From: Ignavibacterium sp.
GTDB lineage: Bacteria; Zixibacteria; MSB-5A5; GN15; PGXB01
DNA length: 64,000 bases
Direction of reading: 5' to 3'
Assembly: GCA_020724775.1 (NCBI GenBank)
Contig: DYGG01000001.1
Coordinates: 1-64,000 of the forward strand
The notes below the pieces were generated by a model. The model was not told the DNA's origin and made no database searches. It worked only from the letters and a program-made list of their open reading frames with translations. Within the stretch, counting starts at the first letter, position 1; every line of letters begins with the position of its first letter. Both the position numbers and the translations under genes were made by a program. This document shows, in pieces, positions 34,043 to 43,205 of the stretch.

Positions 34043-36220
34043 TCAATTTATCTGTAATTCTTTGAGTAGATTAGGGGCGGGATATACTTTCTCCATGATA
34101 AACAGGACATAGCGGATATCCACCGAAATAGTGCGGGTGATATCCGGGTCAAATTTGTAGTCGGAGGTCATCGCCTCATAGTTGCCGTCAAAGGCAAGTC
34201 CTACCAATTCCCCTTTCCCGTTTAGAACCGGACTTCCCGAATTGCCGTTGGTGATATCGTTGTCGGAAAGGAAATTGACCGGGATATCACCGAGCGCCGG
34301 GTCAATATAGTCGCCGTAATCTTTCTTCTTGAATACTTCCACTAATTGCGGCGGAGCATCAAAGGGGTCAATACCGCTGTTTTTCTCCATCACTCCCGAT
34401 AGTTTTGTCAGATAATGGTACTGCACGGCGTCACCAGGAGAATACCCCCGCACGGTGCCGTAATTGAAGCGAAGAGTGCCATTGGCGTCGGGATAAAAGT
34501 TTTCTTTTTTCCATTCGGCGTAAGCGGATATGAGGAGCGGCTCCAGTTTGGTCATGGTGCCGTCAAAGGCTTTTTCCTTATTGCGAATTTCCTCGCGGTC
34601 GGCTTCAAGTTGGGAAGCAAATTCAATAAAGGGGTCGCCCTGCTTGAGCAGGTCGGCGCGCTTCATCCGGAACATTCGGAGACGGTCCTCGGTGTTGACC
34701 AGTTTCGTTCCGGCGTAGAGACGGTCGGCGAATTGGTCGATCTTAGCCATAATCTCTTCGGCGCCTACGCCTGCAAACTGATTTTCCACTGCGGCGATCT
34801 TCTGTCCCTCCGGCAATTCCAGCGCCCGGCGAAGGAAATACTTGAAAATCTCCCTGTCAACCGCCGGCACCAGGTTTATCTGACCATAGGTGAGCGCTTC
34901 GATATAATCAAGCGTGTCGCGATTCTGATATCCCGGCTCGCGATCGATATCTTTCTTGCCTTTCTCCAGCGACCACTTATTGATATAAGAGGCGAACTTC
35001 AGCAGGTCGGTGCGGTAAACCATCCAACCCAAAAGGAAATTCTTGTCACGATATTTTCTCTTTTCGGAATAAAGACTGTCGAACTGCTGAAAGACGCGGC
35101 CGTATTTATCGAGAAGTTTCTTATCTGACTTTATGAACTGCATGAGCGCCAGTTCTTCGTCAACTTTGCTCTGCAGCAAATCGCTTCGCCGAAAACCGTC
35201 AAGCATCCCCTGATTCTTCTTGAGATAATTGTAGAGTCCCTTGAGCGGAGAGGAGAGTCGTATGGCGACGGCGGAATCGCGGGCGGATGCTGTTTCCATG
35301 ATTGCAATCAAATCCTGACGAAGTTTGATATCGCGGGGATAGGAGTAATTGACCATCTCGTCGGTGGCTAAGGATATTTCGTAGCGGTTGGTGGAGCCGG
35401 GAAAACCGATGACCATGACAAAATCATCAGCGCCGACCCCGGCTTTGGAGATAGGGAAATACCGCTTGGGACGGTAAGGGACATTTTTCTTGTCAAAGTC
35501 AGCCGATTTTCCATCCGGGGCAACATAACAGCGCAGCAGTGTAAAATCGCCGGCGTGACGGGGCCACATCCAGTTATCAATTTCTCCGCCGTAATCGCCG
35601 ATTGAGCGCGGCGGCGCATAAACCAGGCGAACATCACGTATCTTGAAAAAGGTGGTCAGTATATATTGCTTTCCCCCAAAGTAACTGGAAATACGGCATT
35701 CGACATCTTTCCCCTTCTCAGAACGGGCGACTATCCGCTTGGTAATTTTCTCAATCTCCTGATGCCTTTTGATACCGTCCCAGGCGGGGTCTATCGCCCC
35801 GAGCACCTGCGCCGTAACATCTTCCCGCGAAAGAATCACATAGAGGTTAAAGCCGATTGCCTGTATCTCATCGGCGCGGTTATCCGCTACGAATCCGTTT
35901 TCGAGATAATTATGCTCGGTCGTGCTCTGTCGCTGAATGGCGGTAAAAGCGACATGGTGGTTGGTAATGACCAGCCCGTCCGGCGAGACAAAGGAGCCGC
36001 TGCTTCCGGAAACATTGACAGCAGCGTCAGAAATTCCGCCGCCGGCCGGATTATAAATCTGGTCAAAAGTCAATTGCAGGCCGAGGCTTTTCAGTTTGTC
36101 GTAAGGAAGCCGGGAAATATCTTGCAGGTTCCACATTCCTTCATCAGCCAGAGCCGCAGACCCTCCAACGAGAAAAACCATGGCGATAGATAAGAGATAC
36201 CGAAACACGTACATCTTCAA
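34043..36220 (-). CDS. S46-family dipeptidyl peptidase (DPP7/DPP11-like)
   Basis: This 725-residue secreted serine peptidase has a signal peptide (about 1-25, ending ALADEG). The catalytic His is in ITNHHVAF (about residue 88-89), the Asp lies in GDYGGEIDNWMWPRHAGDF, and the nucleophile is in NGNSGSPVLNG (about residue 650). These enzymes remove dipeptides from peptide N termini in the periplasm. After the nucleophile the sequence reads LAFDGNYEA. A glycine at this position is, as I recall, typical of DPP7-type enzymes preferring hydrophobic P1 residues, whereas DPP11 has arginine. With the OPT transporter elsewhere in the window this fits growth on peptides. It is monocistronic. Confidence 0.9.
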   Translation of the reverse strand: MKMYVFRYLLSIAMVFLVGGSAALADEGMWNLQDISRLPYDKLKSLGLQLTFDQIYNPAGGGISDAAVNVSGSSGSFVSPDGLVITNHHVAFTAIQRQSTTEHNYLENGFVADNRADEIQAIGFNLYVILSREDVTAQVLGAIDPAWDGIKRHQEIEKITKRIVARSEKGKDVECRISSYFGGKQYILTTFFKIRDVRLVYAPPRSIGDYGGEIDNWMWPRHAGDFTLLRCYVAPDGKSADFDKKNVPYRPKRYFPISKAGVGADDFVMVIGFPGSTNRYEISLATDEMVNYSYPRDIKLRQDLIAIMETASARDSAVAIRLSSPLKGLYNYLKKNQGMLDGFRRSDLLQSKVDEELALMQFIKSDKKLLDKYGRVFQQFDSLYSEKRKYRDKNFLLGWMVYRTDLLKFASYINKWSLEKGKKDIDREPGYQNRDTLDYIEALTYGQINLVPAVDREIFKYFLRRALELPEGQKIAAVENQFAGVGAEEIMAKIDQFADRLYAGTKLVNTEDRLRMFRMKRADLLKQGDPFIEFASQLEADREEIRNKEKAFDGTMTKLEPLLISAYAEWKKENFYPDANGTLRFNYGTVRGYSPGDAVQYHYLTKLSGVMEKNSGIDPFDAPPQLVEVFKKKDYGDYIDPALGDIPVNFLSDNDITNGNSGSPVLNGKGELVGLAFDGNYEAMTSDYKFDPDITRTISVDIRYVLFIMEKVYPAPNLLKELQIN

Positions 36221-36330
36221 GTTCCTCCAGATAACATTGACTGTGAAGATAAAATATCACCGTGCGTCAGGCAACCCCTGACTTCAAAAAAATTGGCTGA
36301 AATATTTACCCGGCAACGGTAAGGAGAGGC

Positions 36331-36360
36331 TTGACAAAGAGTTTTTAGATTGCGTATCGT
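36331..36360 (+). promoter_or_regulatory. Candidate promoter of the GNAT gene
   Basis: TTGACA (36331-36336), an 18-base spacer and TATCGT (36355-36360) precede the GNAT gene at 36414. Confidence 0.4.
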
Positions 36361-36413
36361 TGCCGGGAGAGAATGCCACGCCCAATTAGCCATAAAATAA
36401 AGATAATGACTTT

Positions 36414-36968
36414 ATGAAATTCAGCGTGAAGCGGCTGGAGCGGGAGCGTCAGGACGATTTTTTCCGCGTCCACAACAGCGACAACGAAATGGGATGGTGT
36501 TTTTGCACCGCCTGGTGGGTGCCGACCTGGGAAGACTGGCCCAATCGAACCGCCGAACAGAACCGCGAGTTGCGGGAGAGTCTTTTTCGGGAAGGAACTT
36601 GTGACGGCTATCTTTTATATGCTGACGATAAGCCGGTGGGATGGTGCCAGTGCTGTCAACGCGACCTTTTGCCGAAGATAAGGCAGACCTACAACCTGGT
36701 GCCGGACCATCAGATCTGGGCGGTCTCCTGCTTCTATATTCATCCCCGCTGGCGTGAAATCGGTCTGGCTCATTTCTTTCTTGCCGAAATCCTGAAAGAC
36801 CTAAGCCTTTCGGGTATTGCAACTCTTCAGGCTCTTCCTCACTGCGGCCGGAATCTGGAAGCGCATGATATCTGGACCGGACCCGAGTCGGTATTCGTTA
36901 AGTCGGGATTTAGAATCGTTCAGGAAGACCCGGTGCATCCGGTATATGAACTGACCATTCCGATATGA
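36414..36968 (+). CDS. GNAT-family N-acetyltransferase
   Basis: This 184-residue protein fits the GNAT fold: a beta strand VSCFYIHPRWREIGLAHFFLAEIL (about residues 103-127) contains a variant of the acetyl-CoA-binding R/Q-x-x-G motif (here WREIGLA). The N-terminal half is rich in Trp and Cys (GWCFCTAWWVPTWEDWP and GWCQCCQRD), similar to a subgroup often called GNAT/putative acetyltransferase with YdcK-like N-terminal region. The substrate is unknown. It is followed by the DUF362 gene after 66 bases. Confidence 0.65.
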   Translation: MKFSVKRLERERQDDFFRVHNSDNEMGWCFCTAWWVPTWEDWPNRTAEQNRELRESLFREGTCDGYLLYADDKPVGWCQCCQRDLLPKIRQTYNLVPDHQIWAVSCFYIHPRWREIGLAHFFLAEILKDLSLSGIATLQALPHCGRNLEAHDIWTGPESVFVKSGFRIVQEDPVHPVYELTIPI

Positions 36969-37034
36969 AAACGGGAAGCAGCCTCCGCTTTTATATAAAT
37001 TTTCATAGTATCTGAAGCGCCGGAATCGTAGAAT

Positions 37035-38180
37035 ATGCGCATGTTTTACGAGCAACCTTCGCGCGTATCCGTTTTTCGCTGTGAGAACTACAACAGCGAC
37101 AATCTTCAATCAAGTTTAGGACATCTGTTACAACCTCTGGGCGGGATGGGAAAATGGGTAAAGCCGGGGACAAAAGTGCTTCTGAAACCGAATCTTCTTT
37201 CAGCCCGGCCCCCTGAAGATGCGGTAACGACCCATCCGGAACTGGTCGCGGCAATTGCCCGGGAGGTGCGGGCGCACGGGGGAGAGGTTATTGCGGGAGA
37301 TTCGCCCGGCGGTGGCGTGAGAGAAGTCAGTGACGTTTGGGAAAAGACCGGATTAGCGGAAATTGCTGCGCGAGAGAATCTACGGCTGGTCAATTTTGAA
37401 GGGTCCGGCGCCGTCAGGTACGCCGTCAACGGACGGGAATATTATATTTCACGACCGGTGGTAGAAGCCGACCTGATAATAAATGTCCCCAAACTCAAAA
37501 CCCACGTTCTGACAATGCTTAGTGGGGCTGTTAAGAATATGTTCGGAATTGTCCCGGGATTTCGCAAAGCCAATTACCATAAAGAAGCGCCAAATCCCGA
37601 TGCGTTCGCTCAAATACTGGTCGACATTCTGTCTCTCAAACCGCCGGACCTGACCATAATGGATGCGGTCCTGGCTATGGAGGGAGAGGGTCCCTCTTCC
37701 GGGGCGCCAAAAAAGTTGAATTTGCTTCTCGCCTCCACCGACCCCGTCGCCCTGGACGCAATTGCCGCCTTTGTTATAGGAATCAGAGCGGATGAGGTTC
37801 CTACTACCAGAATCGCGTCAGAATCAGGCCTTGGTATCGGCTGGCCCGAAGCGATTGAGGTTGTCGGAAACAGGTTGCAGGATGCGGTCTGCCCTGATTT
37901 CAAGTTGACCTCCAATCGGAAGTTGAAATTGATTCCGGCGCCGGTTTCAAGACTTCTTGGCAGATATATCTGGATTCGGCCGTCTATTAATGCCGACAAC
38001 TGCACAGGCTGCCAAATCTGCGTAGATTCCTGCCCGACAGAAGCCTTGAAGTCGAATTTAACAGAGTGTCCAACAATCGATTACAAAGAATGCATAAACT
38101 GCTGGTGCTGTCACGAAAGTTGCCCCTCGCAGGCGGTCGAAATTCAGCAGTCCTGGCTTGCCGAGAGGTTCATAAAATGA
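37035..38180 (+). CDS. DUF362 protein with two 4Fe-4S clusters
   Basis: This 381-residue protein has an N-terminal DUF362 domain (about 12-260; KPGTKVLLKPNLLS, VTTHPELVAAIA, GDSPGGG, KLKTHVLTMLSGAVKNMFG). A C-terminal bacterial ferredoxin domain has CTGCQICVDSCP and CINCWCCHESCP (about residues 322-363), which hold two [4Fe-4S] clusters. The DUF362 domain is probably a metal- or nucleotide-binding enzyme of unknown reaction that receives electrons from the clusters. Cytoplasmic, no signal peptide. Two Met codons (37035 and 37041) could serve as start. Confidence 0.85.
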   Translation: MRMFYEQPSRVSVFRCENYNSDNLQSSLGHLLQPLGGMGKWVKPGTKVLLKPNLLSARPPEDAVTTHPELVAAIAREVRAHGGEVIAGDSPGGGVREVSDVWEKTGLAEIAARENLRLVNFEGSGAVRYAVNGREYYISRPVVEADLIINVPKLKTHVLTMLSGAVKNMFGIVPGFRKANYHKEAPNPDAFAQILVDILSLKPPDLTIMDAVLAMEGEGPSSGAPKKLNLLLASTDPVALDAIAAFVIGIRADEVPTTRIASESGLGIGWPEAIEVVGNRLQDAVCPDFKLTSNRKLKLIPAPVSRLLGRYIWIRPSINADNCTGCQICVDSCPTEALKSNLTECPTIDYKECINCWCCHESCPSQAVEIQQSWLAERFIK

Positions 38181-38214
38181 TGCTGCGCAGGAACTGCGCT
38201 GTCTAAATTAATGC

Positions 38215-38243
38215 TTGACAAATAGTTTCGGAAATGTTACTAT
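38215..38243 (+). promoter_or_regulatory. Strong promoter before the small secreted peptide gene
   Basis: A perfect TTGACA (38215-38220), a 17-base spacer and TACTAT (38238-38243) are the best match to a housekeeping promoter in the window. The leader of about 100 bases contains a small hairpin (CCTTC-CGTTCA-GAAGG near 38317-38333), and the start is preceded by AAGGAG. Confidence 0.7.
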
Positions 38244-38350
38244 CCACGTAGCATAAACTGCGAGAGGATTCTAAATAGAACAATTCGTTAATTATTAATA
38301 GAGCGGATGGTGTGTGCCTTCCGTTCAGAAGGCGTTAAGGAGTAAGCGTC

Positions 38351-38689
38351 ATGAAATTAACCAAGGCTATAGCAATTAATGTTGCTCTGGTCATGGTTTT
38401 GCTCTGTTTGGGCGCCCCGGCCGTATTCTCTGCCGATGAGCATCCCTGGGATCAGGAGGGCGGAGATAATGGCATTGGCGGTACTGGTATCGACTCTACT
38501 GGAATCAGACCTACTTCTAATGTCGGATATAATCCGACTGATAAATTTGGTCTGAACCAGATTAACTATTTTCTGGTTATAGTACGGTACAGTATAGAGT
38601 CCGGATATTATGCCGTCAGCCAGAAGTTCACGAAGAAGGGTGTTGGCAAAATAGAGAAAAACAAAATGACCTGTGTTAATTCCAGGTAA
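38351..38689 (+). CDS. Small secreted peptide of unknown function
   Basis: This 112-residue protein has a clear Sec signal peptide (residues about 1-28, cleavage after VFSA). The mature chain is about 84 residues: a Gly/Asp-rich start (GGDNGIGGTGIDSTGI), an aromatic stretch NQINYFLVIVRYSIESGYY and a basic tail with one cysteine. No known domain is apparent. It has a strong promoter and ribosome-binding site, so expression may be high. The TPR-sigma54 activator begins 17 bases after it without its own obvious promoter, so the two are likely co-transcribed. A signal or ligand role is possible but unproven. Confidence 0.62.
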   Translation: MKLTKAIAINVALVMVLLCLGAPAVFSADEHPWDQEGGDNGIGGTGIDSTGIRPTSNVGYNPTDKFGLNQINYFLVIVRYSIESGYYAVSQKFTKKGVGKIEKNKMTCVNSR

Positions 38690-38706
38690 CTAAACAGTAA
38701 CATAAA

Positions 38707-41634
38707 ATGAGCCTTACCTCACATCAAAACTTAGATTTTGATAACAGGCTTCTTGAAATCGAAGAGCAGTATCGCCAGAGAAAGCCTGATATTGCCGGCG
38801 AGAAGTTAAAGGCGCTGGAAGCCTCCGGCTACGCCCCGGAGGGGAATGAATTAGGCCTTTACAAATCGCTGAAAGCACAGGCCCTCTTTAACGACGGAAA
38901 GTATAAAGATGCTGTGAAATTTGCTCAGGAGGCAAGCCGGATGCTTGCCTCTTCGGCTTTTCATCAGCGCATCGGCAATAATCTCTTCCTGCTCCACAAA
39001 ATCTACATCGCAATCGGTGATACCAAGAGTGCCGAGAGGTTCGCTCATGACGCTTACGCCTTTTATCGTCAGGCGGACTTCCGAAGCGGCATGGTTGATG
39101 CCCTCAATGGCCTTGGGCAACTGGCTTTTATACGCTGCGATTTCCAGCAAGCCACCGATTATGTCATCGAGGCGGTTGACCTCTCCCGCGGCGACAATGT
39201 CCGGATGGCGCGACTGATTGGAAACCTCGGCCGTATTGAAATTCTCAACGGGAACTGGGCCTCGGCAGAAAATAATCTGAAAACGGCGCTGCGGTTGGCC
39301 GACGAACTGGGGCTTCCCATATCCAAAGCGAGAAATCATCTCTCGCTGGGATATTTGCATGTCCGCCAGCGGCAATTCAACACCGCATCGCGGGAGTTGA
39401 AATCGGCGCAGATAATCATTGATAAGGAAGATTTTAAGAGGGAGCGTGTTATCCTCGCCGAATATTCGGGAGAACTGGCTTTTGAAATGGGGGATCTCGT
39501 TCAGGCGAAAAGGATTCTCAATGACGCCTACAATATGGGGCGAGAACTGGCGCCGGAATCGACCCTGGTAACTCAGGTGACACGCCGTCTGGCGCAGATA
39601 GAATACTCGCTCGACAACCTGGATGAAGCGCTCAAGTTTGCCCAGAAATCATTTGACCTATCGGTGAAAGTTGGCGAAAAAACCGAAATCGGGCTGAGCC
39701 AGATGGTCATGGCCGAGGTATTCTGCGCCCGTGGAAACTATAACGCTGCCTATGAATATGCATTGAACGGACTGGAACTTCTCCGCAAGGTGGCTGACCC
39801 TCATGATGTCGCCCGCTCCCTTCTGGTCCAGGCCGATATCTTCATCCACTCCGGTGACGTCAATCGGAATATTATCGATAAAACCTTTGAAGAGGCTTTC
39901 CGGATTTTCAATTCCTTGAAGATATTCTACTGGTCGGCCGAAACCCGTTTCCGTCAGGGAACTTTCTGGTGCCAGCAGGGGAATATATCCAGCGGATTCA
40001 AGAATCTTCATGAAGCGGAGAAGATTTTTGAGACCATCGCCGAAAAGACGCGCATAAGGAGCATAAGAGTTTTCTTGCAGGAACTTTCGCGGCACGCCGT
40101 GGAACGGTCGCTGACCATCGACAATGAATTCAAGATTTTCGGAAATTACTTTACCGACCGGGAATATCTGGACCTTAAATCGGGCAAACTTCAGGAAATA
40201 ATTGAAATTCTCAGCAAGCGAACCGGGGCTAACCGGGTAGTGGTGCATAACTTCGGTCCCGGTGGCGGCGACCTTTTCTCGAACGTAAATTTAAGTGACC
40301 ATCAGAAAAAGAAATTTATTCAGCAATTTACCGAACTGCTCGGTGAGGAATTCAGCAAGGACCGTCCCACCCTGATTCTTGATTCTCGTCGCGACCCCTT
40401 CATAAATGAGTTGCTCCAGCCGGATAAGGGGAAGGTAGTGGCCAGCGTGATCGTGACTCCACTTATGCGGGGCGGCGAAATCGCCGGATATGTCTATCTC
40501 GACCGGGAATCCTCTAACGGCAATCTGGCGCCGTTCGGACAGCGGGAACTCAATTTTGTGGTTGGTTTTGCCGACCTCATCGCCCTCAAGATGGCGGAGT
40601 ACGAGCGGTATCTTCTGGAAGAAGACAACAAGCGTCTGAAAGCGCAGTTGATGGAACGCTCGGCATTTCCCAATATTATCACACAGAACAAGGATATGCT
40701 GGAGATGCTGGCACGGATACAGCAGGTGGTCAATTCCGATATCTCCATGCTGATTGAAGGAGAAACCGGCTCAGGGAAAGACCTTCTGGCTAAGACCATT
40801 CACTACAATTCGGAGCGGCGGGACAAAAAATTTATCTCCGTCAATTGCGCGGCGCTTCCCGAAACCCTTCTCGAATCGGAACTTTTCGGTCATCGGAAAG
40901 GGGCTTTTACCGGCGCTGACCGCGATAAAACAGGGCTGTTTGAGGAAGCGGATGGTGGGACATTCTTCCTGGATGAAATCGGCGATATGCCGCTTACCAT
41001 TCAGGCGAAGGTCCTTCGGATACTCGAAGAAAAAGAAATAGTGCGGCTGGGGGAGACCAAGCCCATTAAGGTTGATGTCCGAATCCTTTCTGCCACCAAC
41101 AAGGATTTGAAAGCGGAGATGGAAGCCGGAAGGTTCCGTCAGGACCTCTATTACCGTCTGACCGCTCTCTGTTTCAAGATTCCGCCGTTGCGGGAGAGAC
41201 GGGAAGATATTCCGCTTCTAATCAAGCATTTTGCCGGGGACAATCATCGCTTTTCACCCGAGGCGTTGCGCATGATGGTTACTTTTGATTGGCCCGGCAA
41301 TATCCGCGAATTGGAGAATGAAGTCAAGAAACTGACCTTGCTTGCCGGTGAGAGCGGGCTGATTGATGTGCCGCTTCTTTCCGGGAAGATTGTCTCGGCG
41401 CAGAAGGGTGAAGCCCGGGACGGTTTTGATCTGAATACCGACGTAAGTTTCAACGACCGCTTTACTTTGTATGATTATCTTGCCGAATACGAGAAACGAT
41501 TCATTTTAAAGGCTCTTCGCGAGCAGGGGGGAATCAAGAAGCACGCTGCTTCGATTCTCAATATTCCGGAATCGACTCTTCGTTTGAAAATCAAGCAATA
41601 CAATATCGACCTGGAGAATCTGGGAGCGGCTTGA
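38707..41634 (+). CDS. Sigma54-dependent activator with TPR and GAF sensor domains
   Basis: This 975-residue regulator has TPR-like helical repeats in residues about 1-430 and a GAF-like domain at about 450-630 (TGANRVVVHNFGPGGG to LNFVVGFADLIALKM). The sigma54-interaction AAA+ domain spans about 655-880, with Walker A GETGSGKD near 684, the GAFTGA loop near 732 and Walker B GGTFFLDEIGD. A Fis-type helix-turn-helix at about 940-965 (KKHAASILNIPESTLRLKI) completes it. It should remodel sigma54 holoenzyme on signal. No receiver domain is present, so input must come through the TPR or GAF parts. It follows a secreted-peptide gene and is closed by a terminator (41678-41699). Confidence 0.9.
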   Translation: MSLTSHQNLDFDNRLLEIEEQYRQRKPDIAGEKLKALEASGYAPEGNELGLYKSLKAQALFNDGKYKDAVKFAQEASRMLASSAFHQRIGNNLFLLHKIYIAIGDTKSAERFAHDAYAFYRQADFRSGMVDALNGLGQLAFIRCDFQQATDYVIEAVDLSRGDNVRMARLIGNLGRIEILNGNWASAENNLKTALRLADELGLPISKARNHLSLGYLHVRQRQFNTASRELKSAQIIIDKEDFKRERVILAEYSGELAFEMGDLVQAKRILNDAYNMGRELAPESTLVTQVTRRLAQIEYSLDNLDEALKFAQKSFDLSVKVGEKTEIGLSQMVMAEVFCARGNYNAAYEYALNGLELLRKVADPHDVARSLLVQADIFIHSGDVNRNIIDKTFEEAFRIFNSLKIFYWSAETRFRQGTFWCQQGNISSGFKNLHEAEKIFETIAEKTRIRSIRVFLQELSRHAVERSLTIDNEFKIFGNYFTDREYLDLKSGKLQEIIEILSKRTGANRVVVHNFGPGGGDLFSNVNLSDHQKKKFIQQFTELLGEEFSKDRPTLILDSRRDPFINELLQPDKGKVVASVIVTPLMRGGEIAGYVYLDRESSNGNLAPFGQRELNFVVGFADLIALKMAEYERYLLEEDNKRLKAQLMERSAFPNIITQNKDMLEMLARIQQVVNSDISMLIEGETGSGKDLLAKTIHYNSERRDKKFISVNCAALPETLLESELFGHRKGAFTGADRDKTGLFEEADGGTFFLDEIGDMPLTIQAKVLRILEEKEIVRLGETKPIKVDVRILSATNKDLKAEMEAGRFRQDLYYRLTALCFKIPPLRERREDIPLLIKHFAGDNHRFSPEALRMMVTFDWPGNIRELENEVKKLTLLAGESGLIDVPLLSGKIVSAQKGEARDGFDLNTDVSFNDRFTLYDYLAEYEKRFILKALREQGGIKKHAASILNIPESTLRLKIKQYNIDLENLGAA

Positions 41635-41677
41635 TTTTCTCAGGAACTTTTCCATCCAAAATCTGATATTCATTTTT

Positions 41678-41699
41678 GAGTCATCAGGCTCTTTTTTTT
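41678..41699 (+). terminator. Rho-independent terminator after the sigma54 activator gene
   Basis: GAGTC (41678-41682) pairs with GGCTC (41687-41691) across the loop ATCA, with one T-G wobble, and is followed by eight T residues (41692-41699). Confidence 0.7.
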
Positions 41700-41803
41700 G
41701 GCATTAGCAATACTTCTCGTGGGGGTAAAGACTCTGTGAACGCTTTTGTTAGTACAGTGACCAGTCCGCGCGGTCATCGCGGAGACTGCTTTTATAAAAC
41801 TGC

Positions 41804-41831
41804 TTGATTTTAATTGGGGAATGACTAAATT
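41804..41831 (+). promoter_or_regulatory. Candidate promoter of tRNA-Ser
   Basis: TTGATT (41804-41809) and TAAATT (41826-41831) are 16 bases apart, about 50 bases before the mature tRNA end. The match is moderate. Confidence 0.35.
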
Positions 41832-41882
41832 CCGATTTCCGGTTTATGCCGGAAGAACCTGTTTGGAAAAATCGAGTAGACC

Positions 41883-41971
41883 GGAGAGGTGTCCGAGTTG
41901 GTCTAAGGAGCACGCCTGGAGAGCGTGTATCCCGTAAACCGGGATCCTGGGTTCGAATCCCAGCCTCTCCG
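41883..41971 (+). tRNA. tRNA-Ser (anticodon GGA)
   Basis: The acceptor arms GGAGAGG (41883-41889) and CCTCTCC (41964-41970) pair perfectly, with discriminator G at 41971. The anticodon stem CACGC/GCGTG encloses the loop CTGGAGA, so the anticodon is GGA (41918-41920), reading UCC and UCU. The long variable arm (TCCCG-TAAA-CGGGA) and the T arm CTGGG-TTCGAAT-CCCAG are typical of class II serine tRNA. The terminal CCA is not encoded. Confidence 0.96.
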
Positions 41972-41996
41972 CTTAATATCCCTTGCATCCTTCTTT

Positions 41997-43205
41997 CTAC
42001 GCCAACTGCTCCCATTTCAGAATTTCCACTGCAGCCCGGCCATCAATCGCAGGTCCGGAAACTTCCTTGACAATTAATCCGTCTGAATCCATGAGCGCTG
42101 AGAGGGCGCCGGAAGAGGTTTTCTGAGAAAAGGCAGCAATTAAACCATTTCCGTTAGAGTGAAATTTGCCGGGCCAAATTAACGTTCGGTCGTGAGGACG
42201 ATCGCTGGCGGGGTCCAGCACGGCGGGGTGCAGACCGGGAATAAAATCAGATTCGCCGGAGAGTTTCCTTAGAGCCGGGATAACAAAGAATGCGGCTGTC
42301 ACGGCCGCCGAAAGCGGATTCCCCGGCAATCCGAATAGCAGTCTTCTTCCTTTAACTGCGAAGAATATCGGTTTGCCCGGCTTAATCGTCACTTTATGAA
42401 AAATCTTCCGCCAGCCGATCTTCTCAGCCGCCGGCACAAGAAGATCCTTATCACCAGCCGAGACTGCCCCGGTGGTAATGATGACATCACTATCGCACTC
42501 CAGAGCGCGGCAGAATCCCTCGAGACTGTCAGTGATGGTCGGCAGAATTCCGAGTGACTCGCAATGATGTTCCACCAGTGCCGAGATTGTGTATCGATTG
42601 GAATTATAAATCTTCCCGGGCAAAAGTCTATAACCCGGCTCAACCAGTTCATCACCGGTGGTGATAAGGGAAAGAGCAGGTTTCCGGAAAACGGCGACCT
42701 CTTTCAGTCCAAGGCCGGCAAGAATGCCTATATCCAAAGGTCTAAAGCGACAGCCGGCACGAAAGACTGTATCACCCTCCCTGATATCCTCACCGGCATC
42801 CCTGATGTTGGAGCCTTGCCTGACAGGTCTGGTGAAGGTGACAGTGGAGCCGTCGGTAAAAGTTTCTTCCACCATGACAACTGCATCAAATCCGTCAGGA
42901 ACATGCCCTCCGGTCATGATTTTCACCGCGTGTTTCCCTCCTGATATCGATGAGGCATCATCACCGGCGTATATGACAGCCTCAATCGGCAGAGTAACAG
43001 GATTGGATTCTGTTGCCGAAGCCAGGTCGGAATGTCTCACGGCATAACCATCCATCGCCGAATTGCGGTAAGGAAAGACATTAATGCCGGCGATGATTTC
43101 TTCCGCTGCAATCCGCCCGATGGCTTTATCAATTGACACATTCTTGCTCCCAAGGATGTCACAGTTTTCAAATATCAACTTCTGAGCCGTCTTATAGTCA
43201 ATCAT
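41997..43205 (-). CDS. moeA: Molybdopterin molybdenumtransferase MoeA
   Basis: This 402-residue enzyme inserts molybdate into adenylylated molybdopterin. Recognisable parts are the N-terminal AIGRIAAEEIIAGINVFPYRNSAMDGYA, then VKIMTGGHVPDGFDAVVMVEE, the MoCF domain DVIITTGAVSAGDKD, and GLPGNPLSAAVTAAFFV. It is the last gene of the cofactor operon and overlaps mogA by 8 bases. Its substrate is made by the MogA/MoaB protein encoded directly upstream. Confidence 0.95.
   Translation of the reverse strand: MIDYKTAQKLIFENCDILGSKNVSIDKAIGRIAAEEIIAGINVFPYRNSAMDGYAVRHSDLASATESNPVTLPIEAVIYAGDDASSISGGKHAVKIMTGGHVPDGFDAVVMVEETFTDGSTVTFTRPVRQGSNIRDAGEDIREGDTVFRAGCRFRPLDIGILAGLGLKEVAVFRKPALSLITTGDELVEPGYRLLPGKIYNSNRYTISALVEHHCESLGILPTITDSLEGFCRALECDSDVIITTGAVSAGDKDLLVPAAEKIGWRKIFHKVTIKPGKPIFFAVKGRRLLFGLPGNPLSAAVTAAFFVIPALRKLSGESDFIPGLHPAVLDPASDRPHDRTLIWPGKFHSNGNGLIAAFSQKTSSGALSALMDSDGLIVKEVSGPAIDGRAAVEILKWEQLA

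Noticed and set aside
34415-35128. 237-residue open frame on the plus strand
   Set aside because: It lies fully within the S46 peptidase gene on the other strand and has no recognisable domain.
41749-42015. 88-residue open frame on the minus strand (GIRTQDPGLRDTRSPGVLLRP)
   Set aside because: It is the antisense of the tRNA-Ser gene, a familiar false protein.
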